The notes below the pieces were generated by a model. That model ran no database searches. It had not been told where the DNA came from and worked only from the letters and a program-made list of their open reading frames with translations. A stretch of DNA of 64,000 nucleotides. It comes from Piper betle. Taxonomy: Eukaryota > Streptophyta > Magnoliopsida > Piperales > Piperaceae. Position numbers and translations under genes: made by a program. The stretch lies in the NCBI GenBank assembly GCA_033002965.1, contig JAURVB010006131.1:1-64000 (forward strand), given 5' to 3'. Numbering within the stretch: position 1 is the first letter of the stretch; the number at the start of each line of letters is the position of its first letter. This document shows positions 9,891 through 22,310 of this stretch, piece by piece.

Positions 9891-11000
9891 ATTTGTTTTT
9901 CGTTAATCCTTAAATCACATGATTGTTAATACTTCACAATTAAGTAGGATTAATCTAAAAATAATAACAGAGCTAACATGATAAACACAAACGGATTATG
10001 ATATGCACGACCATTATCTTCTACTCAACGTGAATTCTTCCGGTAATTATGCTTAATCAAATTAATCATGCATAATCTGATCTAAAAAATACTAAACAGA
10101 AACATTCACTATAATATTAAATCAGATCTGATGTTGTAAACATGATTAAACTTTTAATCTGAAATTTTCTCGAAGAAAATTGTTAACAAAATTGTAATTT
10201 CAATTAGATCTTTAAAAATATGCATGATCTATGATTAATCTGGATGCAGACTATAGTAATCTAGACTATAATAATCTACATTATTATATGATAAAAATTA
10301 TATAAAATTGGACTCGAAGCTCTTGATGCTAATGAAATCTGAAATAAGATGTTGGTATACTAACCTTCCACAGCGCCGAATTGGATTTATTTTTTGAATG
10401 CTACTTTATAGGTTCGTTCATTTTCAATCTCTAGGAGTGAAATCTATTTTTCACAACCTAAATCTCCCAAAGTCTCCATCCTAAAACACTATAAAAAACA
10501 CAATTTGTCATTAAAAAAACTCGAATACAATTATATGGGTCTTATTTAACATAAACAATATAAGACTCTTGCCGCAATAAGATACTCTAATTAAATGTTC
10601 TTATTTAATTAGAATTCTCTATAAGTTTATGTCTAGAAAAGATAAATTGGGATTCTCCCTGTATTGGGCATACTTTAATACTACGTCCAATAGTATTTAA
10701 GGGCAAATTCGTGTTTTATGTTTATAGAATGTGGAATTAGTTGTTTCTGGCTGTGGCATTCTACCAGTGTGGGCTGGTTGCATTTAGTTATTGATTTCAG
10801 GATGCGACAACATTGTTTCCTCTTGTTTGTATGATTTGAAGTTGGAGTGTGTTCAATGGTGTATTTACTGTTTGAAAAATATAGTATTTTGCTCTTTCTC
10901 ATTCGATTTGTTTTAGTCTCATTGTTTTTACACGGGGAATAGAGAATAACACCTTTGCCTCAAGTTAGGGATTGGGCTTTTCCATGCCCGTTTTAAAAGG
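9891..11000. other. AT-rich intergenic DNA
   Basis: No coding region, RNA gene or repeat that I can support. It ends at the target duplication of the next element. Confidence 0.5.
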
Positions 11001-11009
11001 GCTCTTATG

Positions 11010-11903
11010 CTCTGATGCACGAATCGGCCGATTTCGTGCGGAATCGGCCGATTTCGTGCGGAATCGGCCGATTTAAATCGGATCGGCATCGCGCCAATCC
11101 GATTTCGGGGCCGAATCGGTCGGCCCCAAATTGGCCTCAGAATCGACCGAGTTCACCTGATTCTGACCGATTTAACTCGAAATCAGAATCGGTTTTTTTA
11201 AGAAATTACTAAAATACCCTAAGTATGATTTTTATTAAATTTTTTAAGCATGGGTAAAATGGTAGTTTGGATTTTAAAAACCTAAAATCAAACCCACTCC
11301 CCTCACACCGCCGCCGCTCGTCCGACCGCCGCCGCCCCGTTTCCGCCCTTCGCCGTGCGTCCCCGACTCCGGGTTGCCACAGTCCGGGCTGCCGACCTCG
11401 CCGCCGACCTCGCAACCTCGCCGCCGACGTGTGGTCGGACCGAATCGGGCTGTGACTGACGAATCGCCGCTGACTCCGGGCTGCCGACTGTTCATCCGAC
11501 CGGGCTGCGGACATCCTCCGACATCGCCGCCGCGAGACTTGCCGCCGACCGGGCCGCCGGTGGCGGCGGGGGTAAAGAGCGGAGGGTGGCATTCTCGTAA
11601 TTAAAAGTGGACTCGAGTCTAACTCGAGTTAAAAATAATAGTTAATTCTAAATAATTTTAAAAAATCTTAAAAAATATTTAAAAATATCATAAACTATAA
11701 TACAAAGAATAATATTAAAATAACATCAATACCTAATCTTAATATATTTATATTATGAATTGTCAAATTATTATATATGACCGATTAAACTAATTTGGAC
11801 GGATTCAACTGAATCGATTCCTGGCTGATTCAGACCGATTCCGATTCCGATTCTGACTCCTTAGAAAACCGATTCCAATTCCGATTCTGATTCATGCAAC
11901 CAT
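11010..11903 (+). mobile_element. Small non-autonomous TIR element, copy 1 (9-bp TSD)
   Basis: The element is 894 bp and is flanked by perfect 9-bp duplications GCTCTTATG (11001-11009 and 11904-11912), the length typical of Mutator-like elements. The left end has TGATGCACGAATCGG, and the right end reverse-complemented has GGTTGCATGAATCAG, so the termini are imperfect inverted repeats. A 20-bp unit GAATCGGCCGATTTCGTGCG is repeated about 2.5 times at 11021-11078. The middle (about 11290-11580) is very GC-rich and open by chance on both strands. The right half carries the module ACTCGAGTC..AACTCGAGTT that is shared with the long LTRs. It encodes no transposase. Confidence 0.8.
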
Positions 11904-11912
11904 GCTCTTATG

Positions 11913-13782
11913 TACCGGTTGGTAACTTTATCTCTAATATTTTTCTTATTGGCCATTAATTTTTCCATTTTGTACCTGCTTTAAGTCTTATAGTTTAATT
12001 TGATTAGAGTGAATGTTAAACAGTGTTAACCCTCCATCCTTCAGGTTTGGGTGAGTTTTTGAAAGGTGCCTAAAAATGATTAGATTAGAGAAATGCTTGA
12101 TTCTTCTTTTGCTCTGTGTGAGAATAATATCATGGAACATCGACTTAGATCCCCCTTTTGTATCTTTTCAAGTTCCGTATTCTAAATCTGATTTTTGTGT
12201 ATTTTTGCTATATTTCCTTTTCTTATGGACGTAACTTTTCCCTGCCTTGTCACTTATTTTAATATATTTTACAATTAATTAGGGCACGCACTGATGAGAT
12301 TTTAAAAAGTGAACACAAAAGTTTAGCAGATAAATTTTAAATTGAGATTGATGTTTGGAATAGAAATGCAACGTTTAGCTGAGATTCTAAACTGTAAATA
12401 TTAGATTTTTAAAAGATAAACGCGAAATTGCTATTAGTGATATTTAAGGGATGTTAATACCCTAAAATGTATTTTTTATTCAAATAATTATTGAATTTCA
12501 AACTGGTTATTGTTTTTTATAAAAATTAAATAACAAAAATACTATTTTATTTTTATCTAAATAAATAATATAAATAAATCTACACATTTCACTAGTCCAC
12601 ATCACCTTGATAGGAAATTCGTCAATCCGTAATGTGGACTACGTGTAAATGAACGCTTGATAGGGAGTTTATTGTTACGGCGGACTGGCAATGCTGAAGC
12701 ATTGACGGAATTCATTGTTGCATCTTATACTATTAATAATTGTTGTTTTAGACAATTCGTGAATCATCTGTTTGTGCTTCCGATGTTTGTGTACCACTGC
12801 TCTCATCTCCATTTTTTCGATGCTAGGGTGGATTGTTGTTCTATTCTACAATTATTATTATGCACTATCTAATTTTTCTGACACGGATTCTTATCAGATT
12901 TTCCCTTTTTTTAATTAATTAGAGTTGAAGATGATAGGGAGCGTGGCCTGCCTGGTGCTGCTTCACCTTTTTGAATGGTTGGTCTATTTTTCCTGACACC
13001 CTTTAACCAAAATATTGTTTCTTTCTATTTATTCGGAAGGTTTGTTTGTAATGTCTGTTAACCGAATATTCCTGTTACGGAGTTACAGGGGATTGCAAAT
13101 TGTATTTATCTCTTGACCGTCATCTGTTTTGATAACTATTGTTGTTATTTTGAGCCTATAGAATGGCATTAGAATTCCATGTTTTCTTTATTAAAGGAAC
13201 AGCCTAGTGTCGGGAATACTTTATACAATATAGTTAGGAAAAAAGTTACATGCCAAATTTTTTGTCCAAAGTTGAAGAATTGGTTTATGGCATTGGATGC
13301 TTGAAATAGTGGTGGTGAGGTTGTTTCCTTGGGGTAAGTCAAAAGGGCTTTTTTTAATGGAATGACAAGTCGGATTCTGACAATACTCTCATGTTACTGA
13401 TCTCAAACCCGGATAAAGGAGGACAGAGTTAAGAAAGGCATCTGGTCACGAAAAAGTTTTATATTTATTATTACGTGGAGTATCATGTGGATGAAGACGA
13501 AGATGATGCGCAAGAAGTCGTTAGTTTATTGAAAGTAAATTGAAAAGATTTGGGATATTGAAGATGGATTTCTTTATTGACATTACATTAGGAGGAAATT
13601 ATCGGGCAGTCACGGGGACTTCTTCTTTATGCTGATATTTTCCCCAAGTTCCACATAATAGTTCTTTAGGTTGATTGGTCTTCTCATTCATTTGCTTGTA
13701 TTTCTAAGCTATTATTTTCTATTATATGCTTATTTGCTATTAATTTCTATTACGGAAACTTAAATACACATCCAAAAACCTA
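11913..13782. other. Intergenic or 5' region of the transporter pseudogene
   Basis: AT-rich DNA with no supported coding region. It lies just upstream of the second small element and the polyamine-transporter pseudogene, so it may contain that gene's old promoter, 5' untranslated region or an intron. No motif proves this. Confidence 0.35.
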
Positions 13783-15169
13783 GCCAGGAGCATGGTTGCA
13801 TAAATCGAGATGGGAATCGGAATCGATTTTCGAGGGAGTCGGAATCATAATCGGAATCGGTCTAAGTCGGCCAAGAATCAGTTTAGTTGAATCAGTCTGA
13901 ATAGGTCCAAATCGATTATATATAATATTGACAACTCATAAAATAAATATATAAAAATTAGATATTGATGTCATTTTAATACTATTGTGTATATTATATT
14001 TTATAATATTTTTTAAGATTTTTTTAAAATTATTTAGAGTTAGTTATTATTTTTGACTCGAGTCAGACACGAGTCAAATTTTCATTACGAGAATGCCACT
14101 GACCAGGCGCGGTCTGCAGCCCAGTCGGTGGCGAGTCTCGCGACTACTGCACTGTCGGCCGGCTACACGTCGGAGGTGCGATTGTGAGGGCGGCGGCGAT
14201 GTTGGCAGCTCGATTGGAGGAACAGTCGGTGGCGATTCGTGCATCACACAGCCGATTCGGTCCGGCCACGTGTCGGCGGCGACGTTGCGAGGTCGGAGGT
14301 GAGGTCGGCAGCCCGGTCGGTGACGAGCCCAGAGTCAGGGACGCACGGCGGCGGGCAGACGAGCGGCGGCGGAGTGGGGGGAGCGGGTTAATTTTAGGGT
14401 TTGAAATCATAATTACTATTTTAACCATGCTTAAATAATTTAATAAATATTATACCTAGGGTATTTTAATAATTTATCAAAAAACCGATTCTTTCCGATT
14501 CACCCCGATTTCGAATCGGAGTCAACTCGGTCAGAATCGGGGTGAATCGGGCGAGTTCGGCTCCGATTCGGGGCCGACCGATTCAGCCCCAAAATTGGAT
14601 CAGCACGCTGCCGATCCGATTCGAATTGGCCGATTCCACCGACAACATTTGTAAAACCCGTGATTCGAGTTAGGGTTTTACGTTACCGAACCAGTCGGTT
14701 CGACCGTTGGTTCGAGTCGAGTCAGTTTCATGAACCGCCGTGCTGAGTCGAGACCAGCCGTGAGTTATGAGCGATGTGAGTCAGGTGTACCTGAATATAT
14801 GATGATAACGTCGAAAAGATGGTGAGATACGAGTTATCATGAATATATGAAAGTATGCAGTATTTTTTCTTTTTTATATGTTTGATCGAAGAAATAGTTT
14901 TAGGGCCGAATGACGAATTAGGACGCATTGGATTATATTCGGGTGGGTTATTAGTTATAGAGCATATCATTTGGATGTTTCTGTGTTGTTTGATTTTATG
15001 GGATTTTTCCCAATTTTTTTGGATTTTTTTAGGATTTATTAGGAGATAGTTATTATTATTGACTCGAGTCGGAGTCGAGTCAAGTTTAATTTACAAAACT
15101 GCCATCGCGCACATCTTCTTCCTCCCGACCCTTTTTTTTTCCAAAACCCTACCACCGCCGCCGCCCCTT

Positions 15170-15790
15170 GTGGTCGCCGCCGCCGCCGCTGCCGACGCCG
15201 TGCTGCCGCCAATCGACGCCGCCCCGCCCCGCCGTGAAGTCGCCGTGCCGCCACGACCCACCCCGGCCACTGCCTCGCCGCCACGACGCCGGAATCGGCC
15301 CACGAAGCCGCCACGGCCGTCGCCACTCCGGGCCTGATTTCGCCGCCGTCCGGGCCGCTCCGCCGCCGCTGTGACGCCGACGACCACCCCCTCGCCGTCG
15401 CCGACATTTCCCCCACCATCCCGACCGCCGTCGAGGCCGGCCGGAGCCCCGATTGGAGAACGCCGCCGCCGCCGCCAGTTTTCAACTCCGCCGCCGACGG
15501 CCATCGCGGCCTCGGTTGCTCTGTTTGACACCGCCATCGGACCAAGCTCGTCGAGCTGGTGCCGATAGACCCCTTGATTGCCCCGTCCCAAATCATCGCC
15601 GGAAAACCGTCGGAATCCGCCGGAAAACCGCCGACACTCGCCGGAAAACCGCCGGAACCGCCGGAAATTGGATTTGTGGGAAATTCGCCGGATCATCCGC
15701 CGAACGCACCCGGTCCAATCTGATCGGACTTCGGACGCCGCTAGGTGCCGAGTTCGAGTTTCGAGCCACGAAACGGAAACCCTGGCCGTC
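15170..15790. other. CG-rich core of the LTR
   Basis: A run of CGCCG-type sequence leaves five or six frames open at once and yields Arg/Pro/Ala-rich translations on both strands. The same happens in the cores of the other LTRs (about 21150-21830, 27840-28515, 29870-30530 and 56200-56840). I regard none of these as genes. Confidence 0.75.
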
Positions 15791-16270
15791 GCCGATTTTC
15801 GACGACGCGAGGTATAATTTATTTTAATTTAATTATTTGAAAGTTTTGATTATTAGAATTGCATGCTAGGATTGGTGAATTGTGTGTTATAATAATATAT
15901 ATAAATGTAGATTTGATTAAGGATAAAAATATGAAATTTGTTTGATTGTGTAGTGTTAAAAATAGAAGTTATGAAACTAATTAGGGTTATTAAGTAATAA
16001 TCATGATCTAATCAAACTAGCTTAAGTAGACTCGCTAGAATTGATATAGGTTGATGTGTGACGGTTGATGTGTGATTGTGTTGATTGTGCGTGCATGGTA
16101 TAGGATATGTGATTCATCATGCGGGCGTTAGTTTTTAGCTTGATTGTGTAGGTACGGTGTAGGAGCTCGCCGCCTAGGCGCGTGGACCCGTTTGGAGCTT
16201 CTACCAGGTCCGTTTAGGACTCGTTCTCTGATTTACGCTACTCTCTTGTGTATTTGATTTATTATGTGCA

Positions 16271-16460
16271 GGACGAGTTAAGTGGCGTTTTATCGGATCC
16301 CACTTAACTCGGGCCATTTAGCCAACAGTTCTTTTCCGGATTAATAACCCTCGAGGATGAGATCCCTCGAGTTTGTTTTCGAACTTCAGATCCAGCTCAT
16401 GTTGCCTTCGGGCCTATTGTATAAATCCCAACCCAGACCTATATATATGTATAGTTTTCG
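16271..16460 (+). promoter_or_regulatory. Conserved LTR promoter block with stem-loop and TATA box
   Basis: CGAGTTAAGTGG (16274-16285) and CCACTTAACTCG (16300-16311) form a perfect 12-bp inverted repeat with a 14-base loop. They are followed by CTCGAG...CTCGAG around GATGAGATCC, then TATAAAT at 16420-16426 and TATATATATG shortly after. The same block recurs, in matching order, in all the long LTRs of the window. Its placement suggests the core promoter of the retrotransposon, with transcription starting below the TATA box. This is inference from position and conservation. Confidence 0.6.
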
Positions 16461-17536
16461 TGTTTTGGTGAGAGACTGAATGAGGGAAATCCGACTACCG
16501 TGCTACGCGAGCGGGCACGTGTGTGTCGACAGTGGGCTCTGGAATGGTGTGCGGGCCGTTTCATTCCCGAGGGATCCTGACAACTCCACCTTTGAGTTCC
16601 TCAAACCCGGAGAAGTGTGGAGGTTCACGGGTACTGCATTGCAGCGCATGTCTAGACTTGTGGTTTCAAAGGGTACTGAAGGCGACTGCCTGAGAGTACT
16701 CGGCCTTCGTGCTCAAGGCCAGGAGTAATATGGAAGGTGCAGAGGGCGGATAGGAACGAGATTTGACGCGAGAAGCAATAGAGAAATGGCCGAGGCATGA
16801 GAATGTGAAAGATAGGGGGACGCTGTCGACCCGATGGCGACGGCTCCCGTATGTGCCCTGATGAGAGTTCTTGAGGAAGTATATGGTTTTCATTCAACAG
16901 GAGAGTTTGCTCTCCTGTGCCAGTTTGATATTAGTTATTTTCCGGGCCGGTAACACTCGTTACTGACGGTTTTTCTATATATATGTAGGTGAGGAATGCG
17001 AAGCGATGAAAGCTGTCGGGACTGTGGAGGAGCAGCACGGAATTGCGCACACATGTACCTGCCGCGTGTAACGTATGTATAATGATGGTGTGTTATTATT
17101 ATGTAAATGATAATTTTGATGTGTTTGCGTGAACGCATTGCTTGTTATGAAACGAACTGATAAATATGAATGAGTAGGGAGCCTTGGAGTTCAGACTCGG
17201 CTCGGGTAAAAACCAATGAGATAATGATTTAATGTTATGATAGGTTATTATGCGTTATTGTATTTTCATAAAATATTATATATTTTCTTTTGGTTTTTCA
17301 TTTATTATTTTGTCTTGTCTTTGCTTGTACATCATAGCATGCATGTAGGACTACGTTAGAACCCACGCATCCCATCCATGCTTTTCATGTTTGCATCTCC
17401 ATCTTGAGACACCGAGGGCAGATCCGGGTCGGCTTAACCGAACCCAGTAGATTAGCGAACGGTTCGGTCGCCGGTGACATTTCCGGGTCGGTTCACGGGT
17501 GAGCCGAAACGGGGTGTTACAACATTGGCCAAGAGT

Positions 17537-18503
17537 CAAATGGCTTAATACGCTAGAGGAAGAAAATCCAAGATTGGAAAACTACAGAAAGGTTTCACTG
17601 TTGCCTCTTGTTTTACTTATCTTTTATGAGGTTTCTGGAGGCCCTTTTGGTGTGGAGGACAGTGTCCAGGCAGCTGGGCCTCTTCTAGCTCTATTGGGGT
17701 TTTTAGTCTTTCCGTTAATATGGAGTGTGCCGGAAGCACTAATAACTACGGAAATGGGTAACATGTTCCCTGAAAATGGTGGTTATGTTGTTTGGGTTTC
17801 TTCTGCTTTGGGTTCTTATTGGGGCTTTCAACAAGGGTGGATGAAATGGCCTAATGAAGTTATTGATAATGCATTATACCCTGTCCTTTTTCTTGACTAC
17901 TTAAAATTTCCAGCACTAGGAGGAGGTCTTCCCTGTGCTGTAGCTGTCCTTATTTTAACCATTGTATTAACTTGCATTAACTACCGGATGGGTTGCAGTG
18001 TTTCTTGGTGTTGTTTCCCTTCTTCCCTTTGTTGTCATGGGTCTTGTAGCAATACCAAAACTTGAACCTTCAAGATGGTTTGTGTTAAATTTGAAAAATG
18101 TGGATTGGGGTTTGTACCTAAACACGCTTTTTGGAACTTAAATTACTGGGACTCTGTAAGCACTCTTGCTGGAGGGGTAGATAATCCCGAGAGAACCTTG
18201 CCAAAAGCTCTTTTTTATGCTCTTCTTCTGGTGGTTTTTGGATATAATTTCCCTTTTGCTGATCGGAACAAGAGCCATAAAACTTGATCGAGAACAATGG
18301 GTCGATGGCTATTTTTCCAGTATTGCTAAGGTTATAGCTGGGGGTTGGTTATGTTGGTGGATTCAGGGTGCTTCAGCAATTTCAAATATGGGAATGTTTA
18401 TTGCAAAAATGAGTGACTCTTTTCAACTTCTTGGTATGTGAGAGAGAGGAATGCTTCTAGAGTTCTTCAGCAAAAGATCCCCTGTACTCCGCTTATGGGT
18501 GTA
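17537..18503 (+). pseudogene. PUT: Polyamine uptake transporter pseudogene, 5' portion
   Basis: The translation matches the plant PUT/LAT polyamine:proton symporters of the APC superfamily. The first membrane segment carries [20 protein letters not shown] at about 17625, followed by [20 protein letters not shown] and [20 protein letters not shown]. The reading is broken several times. About 17 bases are missing after NYR (about 17985). One base is missing at CTTTTTGGAAC (about 18130), where the family has FWNLNYWDS. There is an extra base at about 18260, and stop TGA follows DSFQLLGM at about 18439, where Ala is usual. The homology stops at ATGGGTGTA (18503), where the gypsy insertion begins, and resumes at 37468. 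The true N-terminus is obscured by the small element and solo LTR just upstream. Confidence 0.93.
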
Positions 18504-18720
18504 TGGTATGAATATTGTGAGTATGAATATAGTGAGTAGAAAAGTGAGAGAGGGTATTATTATAATTACAGGATCATCTCATTTTTGCTGTTGCTGATAT
18601 ATCTGCTAAATTCGAATTGTTATTGTAATCAAGATTTGAAGGTGTCAAGAATAGGGTGAATCTTGAAAATAGAGAGGGGATTGGGGACTTCACAAGTTAG
18701 GATTTCTGCAAATAGAGTAG
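18504..18720 (+). repeat. Putative truncated 5' LTR of the gypsy element
   Basis: It begins TGGTATGAATATTGTGAG directly after the GTGTA duplication and continues with an AGTGAGAGAGGG-type stretch. No copy exists at the other end, so its extent is a guess. The first six bases also resemble the start of an initiator-Met primer site (TGGTAT). Confidence 0.35.
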
Positions 18721-18889
18721 ATGTCAATGATCCATTGCAGGGAACCCATAGAAATTTTCATATGGAGGAGCAGACGATGTCTTCGGGTGGTAGACATCAT
18801 CAGAAACTTCCCAGATTTGGGATGGAATGTGCTTGATAGAATATCCAAGGGGGATTTTTGCATGCTGCTCCAAATGAAGATTGCTTGAA

Positions 18890-19147
18890 GGGATCCAAGA
18901 TGAGTTTCCTAAATTTGATGGATCAAAGGATCCCATTTCTTGGTTTAGAGTAGAAATTTTTTAAAATTGCATAGAATCAGTGAGCATTTACAGGTTGAGT
19001 TGGCTAGTTTCCACTTGGAAGACGATGCTTAAATCTAGTTTGACATGTTAGAATAGCACCATGGAATACCTAGTTGGATAGAGTTACAAGATGCCATGTA
19101 GCTGCAATTCGGACCATCAGATTATGAAGACTTCTATGGAGATCTTA
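18890..19147 (+). pseudogene. gag: gypsy gag, first part
   Basis: One frame gives EFPKFDGSKDPISWFRVEIFF, the conserved start of the retrotransposon gag domain. Further on, FGPSDYEDFYGDL shows in the frame ending at the insertion point. Stops interrupt it at several places (for example TAA near 18962). It is cut at AGATCTTA by the 9.8-kb LTR element and continues at 28972 without loss once one TCTTA is removed. Confidence 0.85.
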
Positions 19148-22100
19148 TGTAACACCCCAAATCTGGTCCACACTCGTGAACCGAACCGGCATGTTACAGG
19201 CCCCGGTTAAGTCGGCTAACCCGAACCTAACTCATGCGGATCCAATCTCGGCGTCTTAAGATGAAGATACAACTCGCAATGCATGGATGAATACACAAAC
19301 CTAACATGGTACTACATGAATGACATGCAAGTCAGAGTACACACCAAAACCATCCCGATAAAAATTAATAAAAGTTTTGAAATATGACGGACAGAATTTC
19401 CCCTAAAAATGCAATTAGGGGCCACCCTGTCAAATATACATATAAAAATATATATAATCAAGTATCAAACAATTTCATTCACGCAGAATCTAATTTACTA
19501 TACTCTCATTCTGAAGCTTGGGTTTCAACCCATCACACTTTTGCTGCGCTACTCTGATCATTTCATTTCATCTCATTGTCAAGCCTCAAACATTTACTCA
19601 TAGCATGTTTATAAAATAACATCATAAACAAAATATTAAACATTCAATCACCCGATGTGTGTGTGCAGAAGACCTTATTGCTCCTCCGTCCTGGCCGGCC
19701 ATCCATCTCGTGCTTATCACCTACATATATATAAGAAAAACGTCAGTAACAAGCGTTACTGGTCCGGAAAATAAAATAACTATAACAAGCTGGCTATGAG
19801 AGCAAACTCTCATATGAAAGAAAACCATATACTTCCTCAAGAACACTCTGAAGGGCACTACTGAGGAGCCACTGGGCTGCAGACCCGGTAGCATCCCGAA
19901 CTTACTGCTGCTGGTACTGTGCTACTCTCAGCACTTCTTTTTCAGTACTTCTCGTGAAACTTTATCCTAAGCCCTCTCCTTACCTCCATATTTCTCCTGG
20001 CCTTGAGCACGAAGGCCGAGTACTCTCAGGCAGTCGCCTTTAGTACCCTTTGAACCACAAGTCCGGACATGCGCTGTACTAAACAGTACCCGTAAACCTC
20101 CACGTTCTCCGGGTGTGAGGAACTCAAACGCGGAGTTGTCAGGATCCCTCGGGAATGGAACAGTCCGCTGGCACTAATCCAGAGCCCGCTTTGACTGTCA
20201 CGGCATCCTCTGCATGGTACGTGCAGTCGGTTTCTCCATCTCTCGTCTCACTGAAAACTCGATAAAACTATATATATAGGCCTGGGAAGGGATTCATATA
20301 ATAGGCCCGAAGGCAACTTGTGGTGGATCTTGTTTTCGAAATCATCCTCGAGGGATCTCATCCTCGAGGGGTTATTAATCCGGAAATATTCGATTAAATG
20401 GCCCGAGTTAAGTGGGATCCAATAAAACGCCACTTAACCCGCCCTGCAATAATAAAATAAACATACAATGGAAGAGCGTAAAACAAGACGAGTCCTAAAC
20501 GGACCTGGTAGAAGCTCCAAGCGTGTCATCGCGCCTAGGCGGCGAGCTCCTACTCCGTACCTACACATCAAAACTAAATACTAACGCCCGCTAACTAAAT
20601 GATGCATCAAACTCAACACACATCAATCACAATTCAATCATCAACAATCCAGCAACAGTTAAATAATCATGAATTTAAATAATTCTAACTCATCCTAGTC
20701 ATACCAATTTTATTGTGTTTTTCTAACTTCTGTCGTGATCCATTATCATGATCCAACTCGATCTATCTCATTAGATCACCTACATTCACCCATCCAAATC
20801 ATGCATGTAACTTATCATTTTATCCCTAATTAGTCATTAATCACATCATGCGACTCATCGTTTCATCCATCATTAAACATTAATCACATCACTAATCATA
20901 AATATGAAAATAATTCTACTCATCCTATTCCTACCAATTTTATTGTATTTTTCCTAAGTTACATTACTCGATTATCCTGCTCAATCTACTTACTTCATTA
21001 AATCACTTAACCTCCATTCACTATCAATCACATCATAAATCCTAGCATGCTGTGCTAACAATCATTATCAACTTTAAATAATCAAGTCGGAGGTAATTAT
21101 ACCTCACGTCGTCGGCAATCGGCGACGGTTAGGGTTCCGTCGCGCGCCTCGAAGCTCGAATTCGGCGCTCCTCGGCGTCCGAAGCTCGATCGGGCTCCAC
21201 CGGGTGAGCCCCGCGGAAGATCCGGTGAATTCCGGCGAATTCCAGAAATTCCGATTTCCGGCGGTTTCCCGGCAGTTGCGGGCGGTTTTCCGGCGACTTC
21301 CGGTGGTTTTCCGGCGACTATTGCCGGTGGCGTCTACTAGCCGGAAAGGGGTCGTGTTGGGTACCCTCGGAACCGGCTCGACGAGCCCGACTCATCTATG
21401 AGGTCGACGTGGTCGGCCGAGGCAGTGGCTCGCCGGAAATTGGCTAAAACAGGGCCGGCGGCGATGGGTCGCTAGATCCGGCCGGCCACGGCGGCGATGG
21501 CCTCCGCTCCGGTCGGGGAAGGCTGCTAGGGGGTCGAAGGTGCTGTGGCGACCGATCGATCACGGCGGCGTTGGTCGCCGGCGGCGGAATCGGCGACGGG
21601 AGCGCAACGCGGGCGCGGCGTCGCGGCGTGGCTTCCTCGCGTCGCGGCGGCCCGATGGCGGCCGGGCTTGGTCGGGGCAGCATGGCGACGGCGTCGCCGA
21701 GCTGGGCGGCGTCGGTCGACGGCCGGGCGGCGCCGACAGCGGCGGCGGTGGCGCGCGAACGGGGGCGGCGCGGCACGAGGGTTTGGGCGTGGGGGAGAAA
21801 CGTCGGGGGTGTGTGTGGTGGCAAACTCGTAAATAATACTTGACTCGTCTCCGGCTCGAGTCAAGTATCATAACTAACTCGTATTAAATCCTAAAAAATT
21901 TCATAAAAATCGGGAAAAATCCCGTAAAATCAAACAACACCAAAAAAATTATAATGACATGCTCTAGAACTATCAACCCACCCAAACTGCCCGAACGCGT
22001 CCTAACGCGGTAAACGGCCTAATATTAATTCTACGATCCACTATATATAAAAGTAAAAAAAATGACTGGCATACTCTCATATATCTGATAACTCATTCTG

Positions 22101-22277
22101 TTCTGCTGTATTCATGACGTTATCATCATATATTTGGGTACGCATGACCCTCATAGCTCATACACGAGACCGGCGTCGGCTCGGTACACGTGTCCTGAAA
22201 CTGACTCAACTCGAAAAATAACGGTCGACCCGACCGGTTCTGAATATAAAACCCTAACTCGAATCGTGGGTTTTACA
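19148..22277 (-). repeat. 3' LTR of the LARD-like element
   Basis: It runs TGTAACACCCC...GGGTTTTACA on the plus strand. The sense orientation is minus, so this copy lies downstream of the interior. The promoter block is at about 20330-20445, and the TGACTCG module at about 21838-21868 joins the CG-rich core to the AT-rich flank. Confidence 0.96.
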
Positions 22278-22310
22278 ATCTTCCCTCCTTATAAAAATTT
22301 CGTCCTCGAA
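22278..22310 (-). promoter_or_regulatory. Polypurine tract of the LARD-like element
   Basis: On the minus strand the sequence reads GGACGAAATTTTTATAAGG then AGGGAAGAT directly before the LTR start. This is the usual plus-strand primer region of plant gypsy elements. Confidence 0.85.

Larger units (their letters stand above)
14650..17521 (+). mobile_element. Solo LTR of a long-LTR retrotransposon (subgroup 2)
   Basis: It begins TGTAAAACCCGTGATTCGAG and ends ACGGGGTGTTACA, with the TG...CA termini of an LTR. It is flanked by a perfect 5-bp duplication ACATT (14645-14649 and 17522-17526). No internal domain or second LTR adjoins it, so it arose by recombination between the two LTRs. The order inside is an AT-rich 5' part, the TTGACTCGAGTC module at about 15058, a CG-rich core (about 15170-15790), the shared promoter block (16271-16460) and an AT-rich end. 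It is closely similar to 54439-57307 in reverse orientation. Confidence 0.93.
13792..17527 (-). mobile_element. Small non-autonomous TIR element, copy 2, interrupted by a solo LTR
   Basis: Its left end GGTTGCATAAATCGAG matches the right end of copy 1 reverse-complemented, and its body (13792-14649) matches copy 1 in reverse, including the GC-rich middle at about 14090-14390 and the TTGACTCGAGTC module at about 14055. The solo LTR 14650-17521 sits near its right end. Flanks GCCAGGAGC (13783-13791) and GCCAAGAGT (17528-17536) agree at 7 of 9 positions and are probably the decayed target duplication. The element without the LTR and its extra 5-bp copy is about 860 bp, close to copies 1 and 3. 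Confidence 0.7.

Noticed and set aside
15039..15827. Gene coding for an Arg/Gly-rich protein upstream of PUT
   Set aside because: It lies wholly inside the solo LTR's CG-rich core and is not conserved in frame in the related LTR at 54439-57307.
21440..21870. Several overlapping long frames on both strands (90-126 codons), repeated at 28130-28560
   Set aside because: They are a by-product of CG-rich LTR core sequence. Five or six frames are open at once, translations are Arg/Pro/Ala/Gly-rich, and the two copies are the two LTRs of one element.
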